A stretch of 64,000 nt of DNA from JAXDMU01 sp963762435. GTDB lineage: Bacteria; Pseudomonadota; Alphaproteobacteria; ATCC43930; CGMCC-115725. Below are positions 35,973 to 43,753 of the stretch, in pieces (the first letter of the stretch is position 1; every line of letters begins with the position of its first letter). The position numbers and the translations under genes are program-made. The notes below the pieces were generated by a model. It saw only the letters and a list, made by a program, of their open reading frames with translations. It searched no databases and was not told the origin of the DNA. The DNA lies in NCBI GenBank assembly GCA_963762435.1, contig CAVXLN010000008.1:124001-188000 (forward strand), given 5' to 3'.

Positions 35973-38900
35973 ATGATGGCTACGCGCTGGCTCAGGACAA
36001 GGATCGAGCGTCTTACGCTGAAGCGCCCGACTCTTTCGGTGGGTGCCATGGTGTTTGTGGCGCTCATGTGCCTGAGCCTGGTCGGGCTCGATGGCTGGCG
36101 CACCTGGAAGGATCGCGAGGATGATCTTCGCGATGCTGGCAAGACCACCGCCAATCTGACGGGCGCCATCGCCCAGCATGCCGGCGACACGATCCGGGCC
36201 GCCGACGCCCTGCTGGTGATGGTGACGCAGCAAATCCGGACCGCCGGAACCGACCCGATCGAGCCGGCGCGGCTCCGCGCCTCGCTGGTGGCAAGTGCGG
36301 AAGAGCTGCCGCAGCTGATCGGCCTCTTCGTCTATGACGAGGCCGGGCGGCCGATCGCAAGCTCGATCGAGACCAAGGCAAGTGCGGCCGAGCGCGACTA
36401 TTTCGCCTTTCACCGCGACCATCCGAGCCGCGCGCTCCATATCTCCCACCCGATCATCGACGAGGTCAGCGGCACCTGGTCGATCCCGGTGTCGCGGCGG
36501 CTCGAGCATGCCGATGGCAGCTTCGCCGGCGTCGCCGCGGCAGCCGTCGATGCCGATTACTTCCTGCAATTCTACAACACTTTCCAGATCGGCAAGCTGG
36601 GTGCCATCGTGCTGGCGCTCGATGACGGCACAGTGCTGGTGCGCCGCCCCTTCGTCGAGAAGGACATCGGCAAGAATCTGAGCAGCGGCAAGCTGTTCGA
36701 GCAGGCGCTGAAGACCCCCATCGGCACCTTCACCGTGAACTCGCGCTTCGATCATGTCGTCCGGATCCTGAGCTATCGGCGGCTCGAGGAATATCCGCTC
36801 GTCGTCAATGCGGCCTTGGCGGAGGACGAGATCCTGGCGCCCTGGTACGAGGATGCGCGCTCGCACGGCATCGGCGTGGCGGCACTGGTCACGACCTTGG
36901 GGTTCTTGGGATATCGCCTGAGTCGCCAGATCGGGCTGCGCGCCGAGGCGGAAAAGAGCGCCCGGAAGGCGGCCGCCGCGGCGCTGCGCGCGGCCGAGGA
37001 AGCGGCAGCACTGCGCGACCATTACCGGCTGCTCGCCGATCATTCGACCGACATGATCTGCCGGATCGGCCCGGACGGCGTGCGCCGCTATGTCTCGCCG
37101 GCGAGCCGCTCGCTTTTGGGCTTCGAGCCCGAGGAGCTCGAGGGCCAACCGGTCTCGTATCTCCAGCATCCCGACGATATGGGCCGGCTGGTCGAGAATG
37201 TGCGGCGCGCGCTCGGGAATGACGATCATCGCTCGACCGTCTCCTATCGCATGCGCCGCAAGGATGGCCGCTATATCTGGGTCGAGGCGACGCTGCGCTT
37301 CCTGCGCGACCCCGCCACCGGCGAGCCGCGCGAGATGATCACGGCCGTGCGCGACATCACCAGCCGCATGGAAGCCGAGGCGCGGCTCCATGATGCCGTC
37401 GAGAGCATCGATGACGGCTTCATCCTGTGCGACGAGGCTGCCAGGCTGATCATGTGCAATGCCCGCTATCGGGCGCTGTTCCATCTCGATGCCGAGCTCG
37501 TTCAGGCGGGCATGCCGATGCAGGAGCTGTTCGTGGCCGAGGCGCGCGCCGGCCAGCACGGCCCGATCGCGGACACCGAGAGTTTCGCCAACGAGATGCT
37601 GACGACCATGCGCGCCGACGGCGACGCGGCCGAGCATCTGCTGGCCGACGGGCGCTGGATCCTGTGCAGCAACCGGCGCATGGCGACGGGCGGCTGGGTC
37701 GGCATCCGCACCGATATCAGCGCCCAGAAGCGGCGCGAGAGCGAGCTGGCCCAAAGCCGCTCGCAGCTGGAGCACCAGGCATCCAGCCTGCGGGATCTGG
37801 CGCGCGACCTGTCGGTCGCCAAGGTCGAGGCGGAGAATGCCAACCGGCTGAAATCGGAATTCCTGGCCACCGTCAGCCACGAGATCCGCACGCCGATGAA
37901 CGGCATCATCGGCATGAACGAGCTGCTGCTGGGCACCACCCTCGACGGCCAGCAGCGCCGCTTCGCCGACACGGTGCGCGTCTCGGCCAACGCGCTGATG
38001 GTCATCATCAACGACATTCTGGATGTGTCGAAGCTGGAGGCCGGGCGGGTCGAGCTCGAGCATATCGATTTCGATCTGGGCACCACGGTCGATGAGGCGG
38101 TCGAGCTGATGCGGCCGCGCGCGTCGGAGAAAGGCTTGCTGATCGAATCCCGGGTACCGGCCGAAGCGCGCCGGCCGCTGCGGGGCGATCCGACCCGGCT
38201 GCGCCAGGTGCTGCTGAACCTGCTGGCCAATGCCATCAAATTCACCGAACGGGGCGGCGTCGAGGTCACAGTCGAGACCAGGCCGCGCGGGCCGGGCCAG
38301 GCCGCCGTACGGGTCGAGGTGCATGACACCGGCATCGGCGTGCGCGAAGCGGACAAGCCAAAGCTGTTCAAGAAATTCCAGCAGGCCGACGGCTCGATCA
38401 CGCGCCGCTTCGGCGGCACCGGCCTCGGCCTCAATATCAGCGCGCAGCTCCTGGCGCTGATGGGCGGAGAGATCGGCATCACCGACCGGGAGGGCGGCGG
38501 CTCGATCTTCTGGTTCGAGCTGACCTTGCCCCTGGGCGAAGCAGCCGTCGTCGCCGAGCCGGCCAAGGCAGCCTCGCGGACCGAAGCGGCCGGCGGGCGC
38601 AAGGTGCGAAAGAGCGGCCATATCCTGCTGGCCGAGGACAATGCGATCAATCGCGACCTCGCCACCCTCATCCTCGAGGCGCAGGGCTATACGGTGGCGT
38701 CCGTGCCCGACGGGCTGGCGGCAGTCGACGCGGCGCAGTCGGGCGAGCCCGACCTCATCCTGATGGATGTGCATATGCCGAAGCTGGACGGGCTGCAGGC
38801 GACCCAGCGTATTCGGGCGCTGGGCGGCCTCATCGGTGCCGTGCCGATCGTCGCCATGACCGCCAACGCCATGAAGGGCGATCAGAAGCTATGCCTCGAT

Positions 38901-39431
38901 GCCGGCATGGTCGATTACGTCGCGAAGCCGATCGACACGCAGAGCTTCCTCGCCACGGTCGATCGCTGGCTGAAGCCGCGCGCGGCGGCGGCACCATCGC
39001 CGGTCACGGAAATGACGCCGCCGCCTGCCATCGAGGACAGCGAGGCCGATGACGGCGACGGGATCGATGCCGAGCGGCTGAGGCTGCTCGAATCCGTGAT
39101 GCCGCGGGACCGGCTGGCAGCATTGGTCGCCGAGTTCCTGGCCGGCCGCGAGGCCGCCTTGGCACGGCTCCGGGAGTTCGAGCGCGCCAACGACCTGGCC
39201 GGCCTTCGGGCCGAGGCGCACAGCCTGACCGGGCTCGCCGGCAATCTGGGTGCGCGCCGGCTGCAGCTGCTGGCGGAAGAGCTGCACGCCGCCTGCGTCG
39301 CCAACGCGCCGCACCAGATCGGCCCCGTGCTGAACGAGATCGAGACCGCCTGGCGCCGGGTCAAGCCGTATGACGACACGGCCCCGCCGGCACGCGGCGC
39401 CCCACGCACGGCCGCGGCGGCACGGCGCTGA
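35973..39431 (+). CDS. Hybrid sensor histidine kinase (Cache-PAS-PAS-HisKA-HATPase-REC-Hpt)
   Basis: This 1152-residue inner-membrane kinase has a first helix near residues 25-45 (MVFVALMCLSLVGLDGW), a double-Cache sensor to about 295, and a second helix (VAALVTTLGFLGYRLS). Two PAS domains follow (about 355-470 and 475-590), then HisKA with SHEIRTPMNGIIG (about residue 634), HATPase with NLLANAIKFT and GGTGLGL, a REC domain with Asp in DLILMDVHMP (about 930), and an Hpt with EAHSLTGLAGNLGARRL (about 1082). It is a complete BarA-like phosphorelay. The ATG at 35973 (or 35976) is preferred to TTG at 35964. A paralogue lies at 51086-54430. Confidence 0.92.
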   Translation: MMATRWLRTRIERLTLKRPTLSVGAMVFVALMCLSLVGLDGWRTWKDREDDLRDAGKTTANLTGAIAQHAGDTIRAADALLVMVTQQIRTAGTDPIEPARLRASLVASAEELPQLIGLFVYDEAGRPIASSIETKASAAERDYFAFHRDHPSRALHISHPIIDEVSGTWSIPVSRRLEHADGSFAGVAAAAVDADYFLQFYNTFQIGKLGAIVLALDDGTVLVRRPFVEKDIGKNLSSGKLFEQALKTPIGTFTVNSRFDHVVRILSYRRLEEYPLVVNAALAEDEILAPWYEDARSHGIGVAALVTTLGFLGYRLSRQIGLRAEAEKSARKAAAAALRAAEEAAALRDHYRLLADHSTDMICRIGPDGVRRYVSPASRSLLGFEPEELEGQPVSYLQHPDDMGRLVENVRRALGNDDHRSTVSYRMRRKDGRYIWVEATLRFLRDPATGEPREMITAVRDITSRMEAEARLHDAVESIDDGFILCDEAARLIMCNARYRALFHLDAELVQAGMPMQELFVAEARAGQHGPIADTESFANEMLTTMRADGDAAEHLLADGRWILCSNRRMATGGWVGIRTDISAQKRRESELAQSRSQLEHQASSLRDLARDLSVAKVEAENANRLKSEFLATVSHEIRTPMNGIIGMNELLLGTTLDGQQRRFADTVRVSANALMVIINDILDVSKLEAGRVELEHIDFDLGTTVDEAVELMRPRASEKGLLIESRVPAEARRPLRGDPTRLRQVLLNLLANAIKFTERGGVEVTVETRPRGPGQAAVRVEVHDTGIGVREADKPKLFKKFQQADGSITRRFGGTGLGLNISAQLLALMGGEIGITDREGGGSIFWFELTLPLGEAAVVAEPAKAASRTEAAGGRKVRKSGHILLAEDNAINRDLATLILEAQGYTVASVPDGLAAVDAAQSGEPDLILMDVHMPKLDGLQATQRIRALGGLIGAVPIVAMTANAMKGDQKLCLDAGMVDYVAKPIDTQSFLATVDRWLKPRAAAAPSPVTEMTPPPAIEDSEADDGDGIDAERLRLLESVMPRDRLAALVAEFLAGREAALARLREFERANDLAGLRAEAHSLTGLAGNLGARRLQLLAEELHAACVANAPHQIGPVLNEIETAWRRVKPYDDTAPPARGAPRTAAAARR

Positions 39432-39463
39432 CGGGGCTGATGCCGTAGGGATCATGGGCTCGA

Positions 39464-39520
39464 TATAGCGAGGTCGGCGTCGGCACCACGATCCGGATCT
39501 ACCTGAACGAGCCTGCCGAT
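39464..39520 (+). pseudogene. Remnant of a histidine-kinase ATPase domain
   Basis: The frame reads YSEVGVGTTIRIYLNEPAD, which matches the closing strand of HATPase domains (SE-G-GTTVRIYLP). No start or rest of the domain is present. It lies 32 bases after the stop of the intact hybrid kinase and not in its frame's order, so it looks like the scar of a second kinase gene lost by deletion. Confidence 0.45.
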
Positions 39521-39550
39521 GACCACCCGACGCGATCGTCGAGCACTGGA

Positions 39551-40144
39551 TTAGCGGCCGCGCTTCGCTCCGGGCACCAGGATACGCACGAATTGCCGCG
39601 ACATCTCTTCGAGATGCCGGGGATCGTGGAAGGCGCGCTCCATCACCGCCAGTCCGCGCGTGAAGGTAACCACAAGGTCCGCGGCAATAGCGGGCTCGCA
39701 GCTGAGCTGCTGCCGTGCCGACGGCGTTGACAGCGCGTCGCGGATGAGGGCCGTCAGATCCTGGATCAGCCGCTTGACCCGGGCCTCGATCACCGGGCCC
39801 GCGAGCGGCAATTCGATCACCGTCTTGGTCGTAAGGCACCCGCGCGATGGCGCGCCTTCGACCATGCTGGCGACGATGCCCTTGAACAAGGCAGTCAGGG
39901 CCACCGTAGGGTCGGGGTCCGACATCGCCTGACGGACTGACTCGAGAAAGCGGCCGGCATAGCGCTCGAAGGCAAGCAGGAACAGCCGCTCCTTGTCGCC
40001 ATAGGCATTGTAGAGGCTGCCGCGCTGAACCCCCGTGGCTGTTGCCACGTCGATCATCGAGGTCGCGGCAAACCCGTTCTGCCAGAAGGTCCTGAGGGCC
40101 TCCTCGAGCAATGCATCCTCGTCGAATTGTCGCGTGCCGGCCAT
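39551..40144 (-). CDS. TetR-family transcriptional regulator
   Basis: This 197-residue regulator has the TetR DNA-binding domain (LLEEALRTFWQNGFAATSM, DVATATGVQRGSLYNAYGDKE) and a C-terminal domain of the TetR_C_16/AcrR-like kind with PSRGCLTTKTVIEL. It is divergent from an acetoacetate-decarboxylase-like gene, and the 110 bases between them hold three copies of TTGACA-N4-TRTCAA, the likely operator. The start at 40144 is chosen; ATG at 40162 is possible but lies almost at the first operator. Confidence 0.9.
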   Translation of the reverse strand: MAGTRQFDEDALLEEALRTFWQNGFAATSMIDVATATGVQRGSLYNAYGDKERLFLLAFERYAGRFLESVRQAMSDPDPTVALTALFKGIVASMVEGAPSRGCLTTKTVIELPLAGPVIEARVKRLIQDLTALIRDALSTPSARQQLSCEPAIAADLVVTFTRGLAVMERAFHDPRHLEEMSRQFVRILVPGAKRGR

Positions 40145-40164
40145 GGCAGTCAGATGCTCCATTT

Positions 40165-40222
40165 TTGACAGTGGTGTCAAGTTTGTCGTTGACAACAATA
40201 TCAAACTTGACAACGCTGTCAA
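40165..40222. promoter_or_regulatory. Three tandem operator palindromes of the TetR regulator
   Basis: Three 16-bp palindromes are visible: TTGACAGTGGTGTCAA (40165-40180), TTGACAACAATATCAA (40189-40204) and TTGACAACGCTGTCAA (40207-40222). Centres are 24 and 18 bases apart. A longer inverted repeat TGTCAAGTTTG (40175-40185) / CAAACTTGACA (40202-40212) spans the first two. Their place between divergent tetR and its neighbour makes cooperative TetR binding likely. Confidence 0.8.
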
Positions 40223-40254
40223 ACATCGGCCGCGCAGCACAGAGGGGACGTTCC

Positions 40255-41076
40255 ATGAGCTATCGATTCGAGGCCGGGCGGATCTATCGGATGCCGACGC
40301 ATTTCGGGCCGGCGCCCGGACCGCGCCAGGTGCCGGACGGCATCGCGGTTGACCCGAAGCGCAGCCCCCGGCGCCTCTCCGTCGCGGCGAGCTTCCTGAC
40401 CGATCCAGCATTGCTGGAACAGCATCTGCCGGAAGGCTTCACGCTGGCCGGCGAACCCGTGGTCACGGTCGAGGTTCATCACATGACGGACATCGACTGG
40501 CTGGCCGGGCGTGGCTATTCGATGATCTGGGTCAGCTGGCCGGCCGCCTTCAAGGGGGCTCGGGACCAGGCCAACGGCAAGTTTCTGGCCGTCATCTGGG
40601 AGAATCTCGCCGATGCGATCATCACCGGGCGTGATGAGATCGGGCATCCCAAGCTCTATGCCGATATCGAGCAGCCGCGCCAGTGGGACGGCGTCCAGAT
40701 CTGCACGGCGAGCTGGATGGGATTTCGCTTTCTCGAGCTCGAGGTCGCGCCGGCGCGCGACGCGGATCCGAACCCGCAAGGCGCTCCCTCGGACGGGTTC
40801 CTGATGCTGAAATACGTGCCGCGCACCGGCGCTTGGGGCGAGACGGAAATCCGTCAGGTCACGCTCACCCCGACCGCCGATCCGGACAAGCAGATCGAGC
40901 GACGCCAGACGGGGGCCGCCACCGTGCGCTTCAACAAGGCGAGCTGGTCGGACCTGCCGACGCTCTATCACGTGGTGAACGCGCTGGCGGCGTTGCCGGT
41001 CCTCGAAATGCGCGGCGGCACGGTCACGCGCTCGGTCGGCGGCAAGACGTTCCACGACCAGCGCGTGCTGCTGTGA
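40255..41076 (+). CDS. Acetoacetate decarboxylase-family protein
   Basis: This 273-residue protein has the ADC fold motif ENLADAIITGRDEIGHPKLYAD, where Glu and the Schiff-base Lys (PKL) of acetoacetate decarboxylase are kept. The N-terminal FEAGRIYRMPTHFGP and central MLKYVPRTG segments also fit. Relatives include decarboxylases and aldol-dehydratases in specialised metabolism, so the reaction is not certain. GAGGGGACG precedes the ATG. It is the first gene under the triple TetR operator and overlaps the EamA gene by GTGA. Confidence 0.85.
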   Translation: MSYRFEAGRIYRMPTHFGPAPGPRQVPDGIAVDPKRSPRRLSVAASFLTDPALLEQHLPEGFTLAGEPVVTVEVHHMTDIDWLAGRGYSMIWVSWPAAFKGARDQANGKFLAVIWENLADAIITGRDEIGHPKLYADIEQPRQWDGVQICTASWMGFRFLELEVAPARDADPNPQGAPSDGFLMLKYVPRTGAWGETEIRQVTLTPTADPDKQIERRQTGAATVRFNKASWSDLPTLYHVVNALAALPVLEMRGGTVTRSVGGKTFHDQRVLL

Positions 41077-41849
41077 CCGCCGGAGCAGCGCCCGCGCGCA
41101 GAACCGATGCGCCGAGCCTGACGAGGAATGCGGTGGCGCTCTTCGCTTTCGTGGTGATCGCCTGGGGGCTCAACTGGGTGATCATGAAGGTGATCGTCGA
41201 GCAGGTCACACCGCTTTGGGCGGCCGCGATTCGAACCATCGTGGCCGCGATCGTGCTCGCCCCCATGCTTATGGCGTCCGGTCAATTCATCATCCCGCGG
41301 CGCGGCGATGTGCCGATCATCCTGGTGATCGCGCTGTTCCACATGGTTGCCTTCGCGGCCTTCATGACGGCCGGCCTCAGATATGTGCCGGTCGGGCGCT
41401 CGATCGTGCTGGGCTATACGACCCCGCTTTGGGTGGCGCCCGCCGCCCGGCTGTTCCTGAAGGAATCCCAGCCGCCGCGGCGCCTATTCGGAATCGTTCT
41501 GGGGTTGGCCCTCGCTGTCGAGGGGCCGCTTCAAATCGTCTGGAACGTCAAGCTAGCGGCTGAATTCGCTTACACCGGCGTGATCGGCACGGCGCTCGGC
41601 TTCTGGGCGATGGCGGCCGTCAACCGGCAAGTCCCGGCCACGACGACCGCGCTCGGCGTGCTGGCGACCCCGATTGTCGGCATGGCGTTTTCAGCGCTGT
41701 TTCTGGGCGAGCGGATCGATGCCGGCCTGGTCGCCTCGACAGCGATGATCCTGCTGGGCATCGCGATCGGGGCGACGGCGCCCTCAAAAAATGTGAGGGG
41801 GAGAGGTGAGCGCAAGGAGTTTTTAGGAGTGTTCAGGCAATTCATCTAG
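41073..41849 (+). CDS. EamA/DMT-family exporter with an internal deletion
   Basis: This 258-residue membrane protein should have ten helices but seems to have about eight. The first half (FAFVVIAWGLNWVIMKVIVE to PVGRSIVLGYTTPLW) and the last half (AYTGVIGTALGFWAMAAVNR, PATTTALGVLATPIVGM) are normal. The middle goes from FGIVLGLA straight to LAVEGPLQIVWN, where relatives have roughly 55 more residues (two helices). The deletion is in frame. Function may be lost. GTG start overlaps the upstream stop. The tail after GIAIGATAP is unlike the family. Confidence 0.75.
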   Translation: MTAGAAPARRTDAPSLTRNAVALFAFVVIAWGLNWVIMKVIVEQVTPLWAAAIRTIVAAIVLAPMLMASGQFIIPRRGDVPIILVIALFHMVAFAAFMTAGLRYVPVGRSIVLGYTTPLWVAPAARLFLKESQPPRRLFGIVLGLALAVEGPLQIVWNVKLAAEFAYTGVIGTALGFWAMAAVNRQVPATTTALGVLATPIVGMAFSALFLGERIDAGLVASTAMILLGIAIGATAPSKNVRGRGERKEFLGVFRQFI

Positions 41850-41874
41850 GCGAATCAAAAAGATCGTCAATTTT

Positions 41875-41889
41875 CGTCATGGCCGGGCT
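41875..41889. repeat. Left part of dispersed double-palindrome repeat, copy 2, split by the IS
   Basis: CGTCATGGCCGGGCT matches the first 15 bases of the repeat at 2687. The match stops at 41889 and resumes at 43602, with the IS element between. Confidence 0.85.
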
Positions 41890-42372
41890 CGTATGGGGGT
41901 TTTGGTGTCAAGGGTAGATTTGGTCATAGGTTATCCCTTTGTTTGATCGTTGAGGCCGTCTCTTCGTCCCGACCGTGCGGTTTTGGGGCTGTCTGGTGGA
42001 GGATCGGTCAAGGATGGCCGCAGGCCACCGCGGAGCGGCGTCTTTGGCGTCCTTGAGGGATCTTCTGCCAGACAGGGGGCTTGGAGCTGGTCTGGGGGTT
42101 GCTGATCCTTTCCAACCAGGGCTGCCCCGCTTTGCTCAGACCGTGGTCGGCCTGCAAGCTCGTATCCGGTGGAGCGGAGGCTCCGAACCATGATGCCCTA
42201 TTCGCTGGGCTGCTCGGGGCCAGGGGGGCAGGACCAATCTTGTCCGCGGCGTGTTTCAGCCATAGTCCGGCACGGCAACCTGCCCACCCTGGTTGGTTTC
42301 GGGTCTCAACCCCGATCTGGCGCCTCCTTCATCGGATCGTGTTGGCGTCTTTTATCGATTGTTCCGGTTGGA
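41890..42372 (-). ncRNA. Candidate bridge-RNA region of the IS element
   Basis: This 483-base noncoding stretch lies downstream of the transposase, the place where IS1111-group elements encode their bridge RNA (established for the IS110 family). It is GC-rich with several potential hairpins and no credible gene. On the transposase strand it contains GGACAAG (plus-strand CTTGTCC at 42239-42245), identical to the target bases flanking the insertion on that strand (GGGACA-AG). The RNA boundaries cannot be set by eye. Confidence 0.45.
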
Positions 42373-43533
42373 TCAGGCGGCTGCGATAATCGCGCCGTCG
42401 AGCACGATGCCCTGGGTGACGTAGCGCCAGAGCGCCACCAGCAGCTTGCGGGCGAGTGCTACGGCCATGATCTTGCGGATCCGCCCCTTGGCGCCGCCGG
42501 TGCGTTCGGCAAACCAGCGGCTCAAGATGCTTTCTGGCTGGAAGCGCAGCCAGCGCCAGACCAATTGCATGATGATGCGCCGCACCCGCGGATTGCCGGT
42601 CTTGCCGATGCCCTGTTCGCGCTCGGTCTTGCCGCTCATGAAGGGGGTGCCGGCGAGGCCGGTGAAAGACGCGAGCGCCCGGCGGTCGCGGAAGGGGCGG
42701 CACAGGACTTCGCGCACCAGTGTCGTCGCCGTCTCGACGCCGAGCCCCAGGACCAGCGTCAGCAGCCGAATCATCCGCGTTTCGCGATCTGGATCGGGGG
42801 TGGCGACGAGCGCGTCACGCGCGGCCTCCAACTCGGCCAGTTGCTCGCTCATAAGGCGCTGGCGGCGCATCAGCCGCCGCAGCTCCTCCATCAACTGGGG
42901 CGGCAGCGGCGATCCGGACCAGTCGCGCAGCTCCTCCAAGCGCTCAACCGCCTTTTTCAGGCGCGGCTTGAAGCCCACGACACCGTGCAGGCAGAGCAGG
43001 TTCTCGATCCGGTTCTCCACCGCGATCCGCTCGCCGATCAGCGCCTCGCGTTCACGCCCCGGCCGCCGCGCATCCTCCTCCGCGACCGCCGGCACTCTAA
43101 CCATCGAACAGACCCGCGGCTCACCCCGCAGCCAGGCCAGCAGCGTGCGAAGCAGCATGTCGAGATCGAGCCGGTCGGTCTTCGCGCGTCGGCCCTGCCG
43201 TTCCACCGGAATGCTCGCCGGGTGCATGACATGCACCTCGATCCCATGGCCCGCGAGAGCGCGCGCAATCCAGAACCCGTCGCGGCCAGCCTCATAAGCC
43301 AATACCACCCGCGCGATCTGCCGCCCGCCCGCGTGCGCCTCTGCCCGCCACCGGCTGATCGCTTGCAGCAACGCAGAAATATCCCGCGGTTCAATCCCGC
43401 GCTTCGGTCGACGCGCCACGCCGGGCACGACAGCGCCGACCTCCCAAGACTTGCCGCTCAATTCAAGAGCCAGCACCAACGTGCTATCGTGGTCAAAGGC
43501 GGCCGCGGAAGGCGGCGGATCTATCCTCGTCAT
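42373..43533 (-). CDS. IS110-family transposase
   Basis: This 386-residue DEDD recombinase has an N-terminal RuvC-like domain: LVLALELSGKSWEVGAV, VVLAYEAGRDGFWIARAL (Glu), and AKTDRLDLDMLLRTLL (Asp pair). A central coiled coil follows (about residues 165-250). The C-terminal Transposase_20 domain has TLVLGLGVETATTLVREV, LASFTGLAGTPFMSGK (containing the catalytic Ser region) and NPRVRRIIMQLVWRWLRF. Strand exchange in this family is thought to be guided by a bridge RNA. The ATG at 43533 is chosen; longer in-frame readings run out of the IS. It appears intact. Confidence 0.93.
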   Translation of the reverse strand: MTRIDPPPSAAAFDHDSTLVLALELSGKSWEVGAVVPGVARRPKRGIEPRDISALLQAISRWRAEAHAGGRQIARVVLAYEAGRDGFWIARALAGHGIEVHVMHPASIPVERQGRRAKTDRLDLDMLLRTLLAWLRGEPRVCSMVRVPAVAEEDARRPGREREALIGERIAVENRIENLLCLHGVVGFKPRLKKAVERLEELRDWSGSPLPPQLMEELRRLMRRQRLMSEQLAELEAARDALVATPDPDRETRMIRLLTLVLGLGVETATTLVREVLCRPFRDRRALASFTGLAGTPFMSGKTEREQGIGKTGNPRVRRIIMQLVWRWLRFQPESILSRWFAERTGGAKGRIRKIMAVALARKLLVALWRYVTQGIVLDGAIIAAA

Positions 43534-43601
43534 CGAACTATCCTGCTCAGGTTTTGGCGAACCAACAGGATAATAACCGCGGCCGCCGACCCCCATAGCA
43601 T

Positions 43602-43700
43602 CTTGTCCCGGCCATCCACGCCGCGACGTGGGGAACATCGTCTTCAAGCAAAATCTGTGTCGGCCCGACGTGGATCCCCGGGACAAGCCCGGGGATGACG
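43602..43700. repeat. Right part of dispersed double-palindrome repeat, copy 2
   Basis: CTTGTCCCGGCCATCCACG restores the first palindrome cut at 41889, and the second palindrome GACGTGGATCCCCGGGAC / AAGCCCGGGGATGACG ends at 43700. The spacer between palindromes differs from copy 1 (2687-2798). Confidence 0.85.
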
Positions 43701-43753
43701 TTGAGATGTAGGCGTCGCCGTAACTCGCCACGCGCGAGAGGGCTTTTGCCCGA

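Larger units (their letters stand above)
41890..43601 (-). mobile_element. IS110-family (IS1111-like) insertion sequence
   Basis: The element is about 1.71 kb long with one transposase gene on the minus strand. Its borders are defined by the interrupted repeat: the left flank ends CCGGGCT (41889) and the right resumes CTTGTCCC (43602), so CT is present at both junctions. Short subterminal inverted repeats are visible: TATGGGGG 41892-41899 and CCCCCATA 43590-43597, two and four bases from the ends. There is no longer target duplication. Subterminal repeats, one DEDD transposase and a long noncoding end downstream of it are the features of the IS1111 group. The target is the loop of a palindrome. 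Confidence 0.85.

Noticed and set aside
35853..38774. 973-codon minus-strand frame opposite the hybrid kinase
   Set aside because: It is an antisense shadow; the plus strand has Cache, PAS, HisKA and HATPase motifs in order.
41890..43601. Prophage or larger mobile island around the IS
   Set aside because: Both flanks are ordinary chromosomal genes and the split repeat shows that only the IS itself was inserted.
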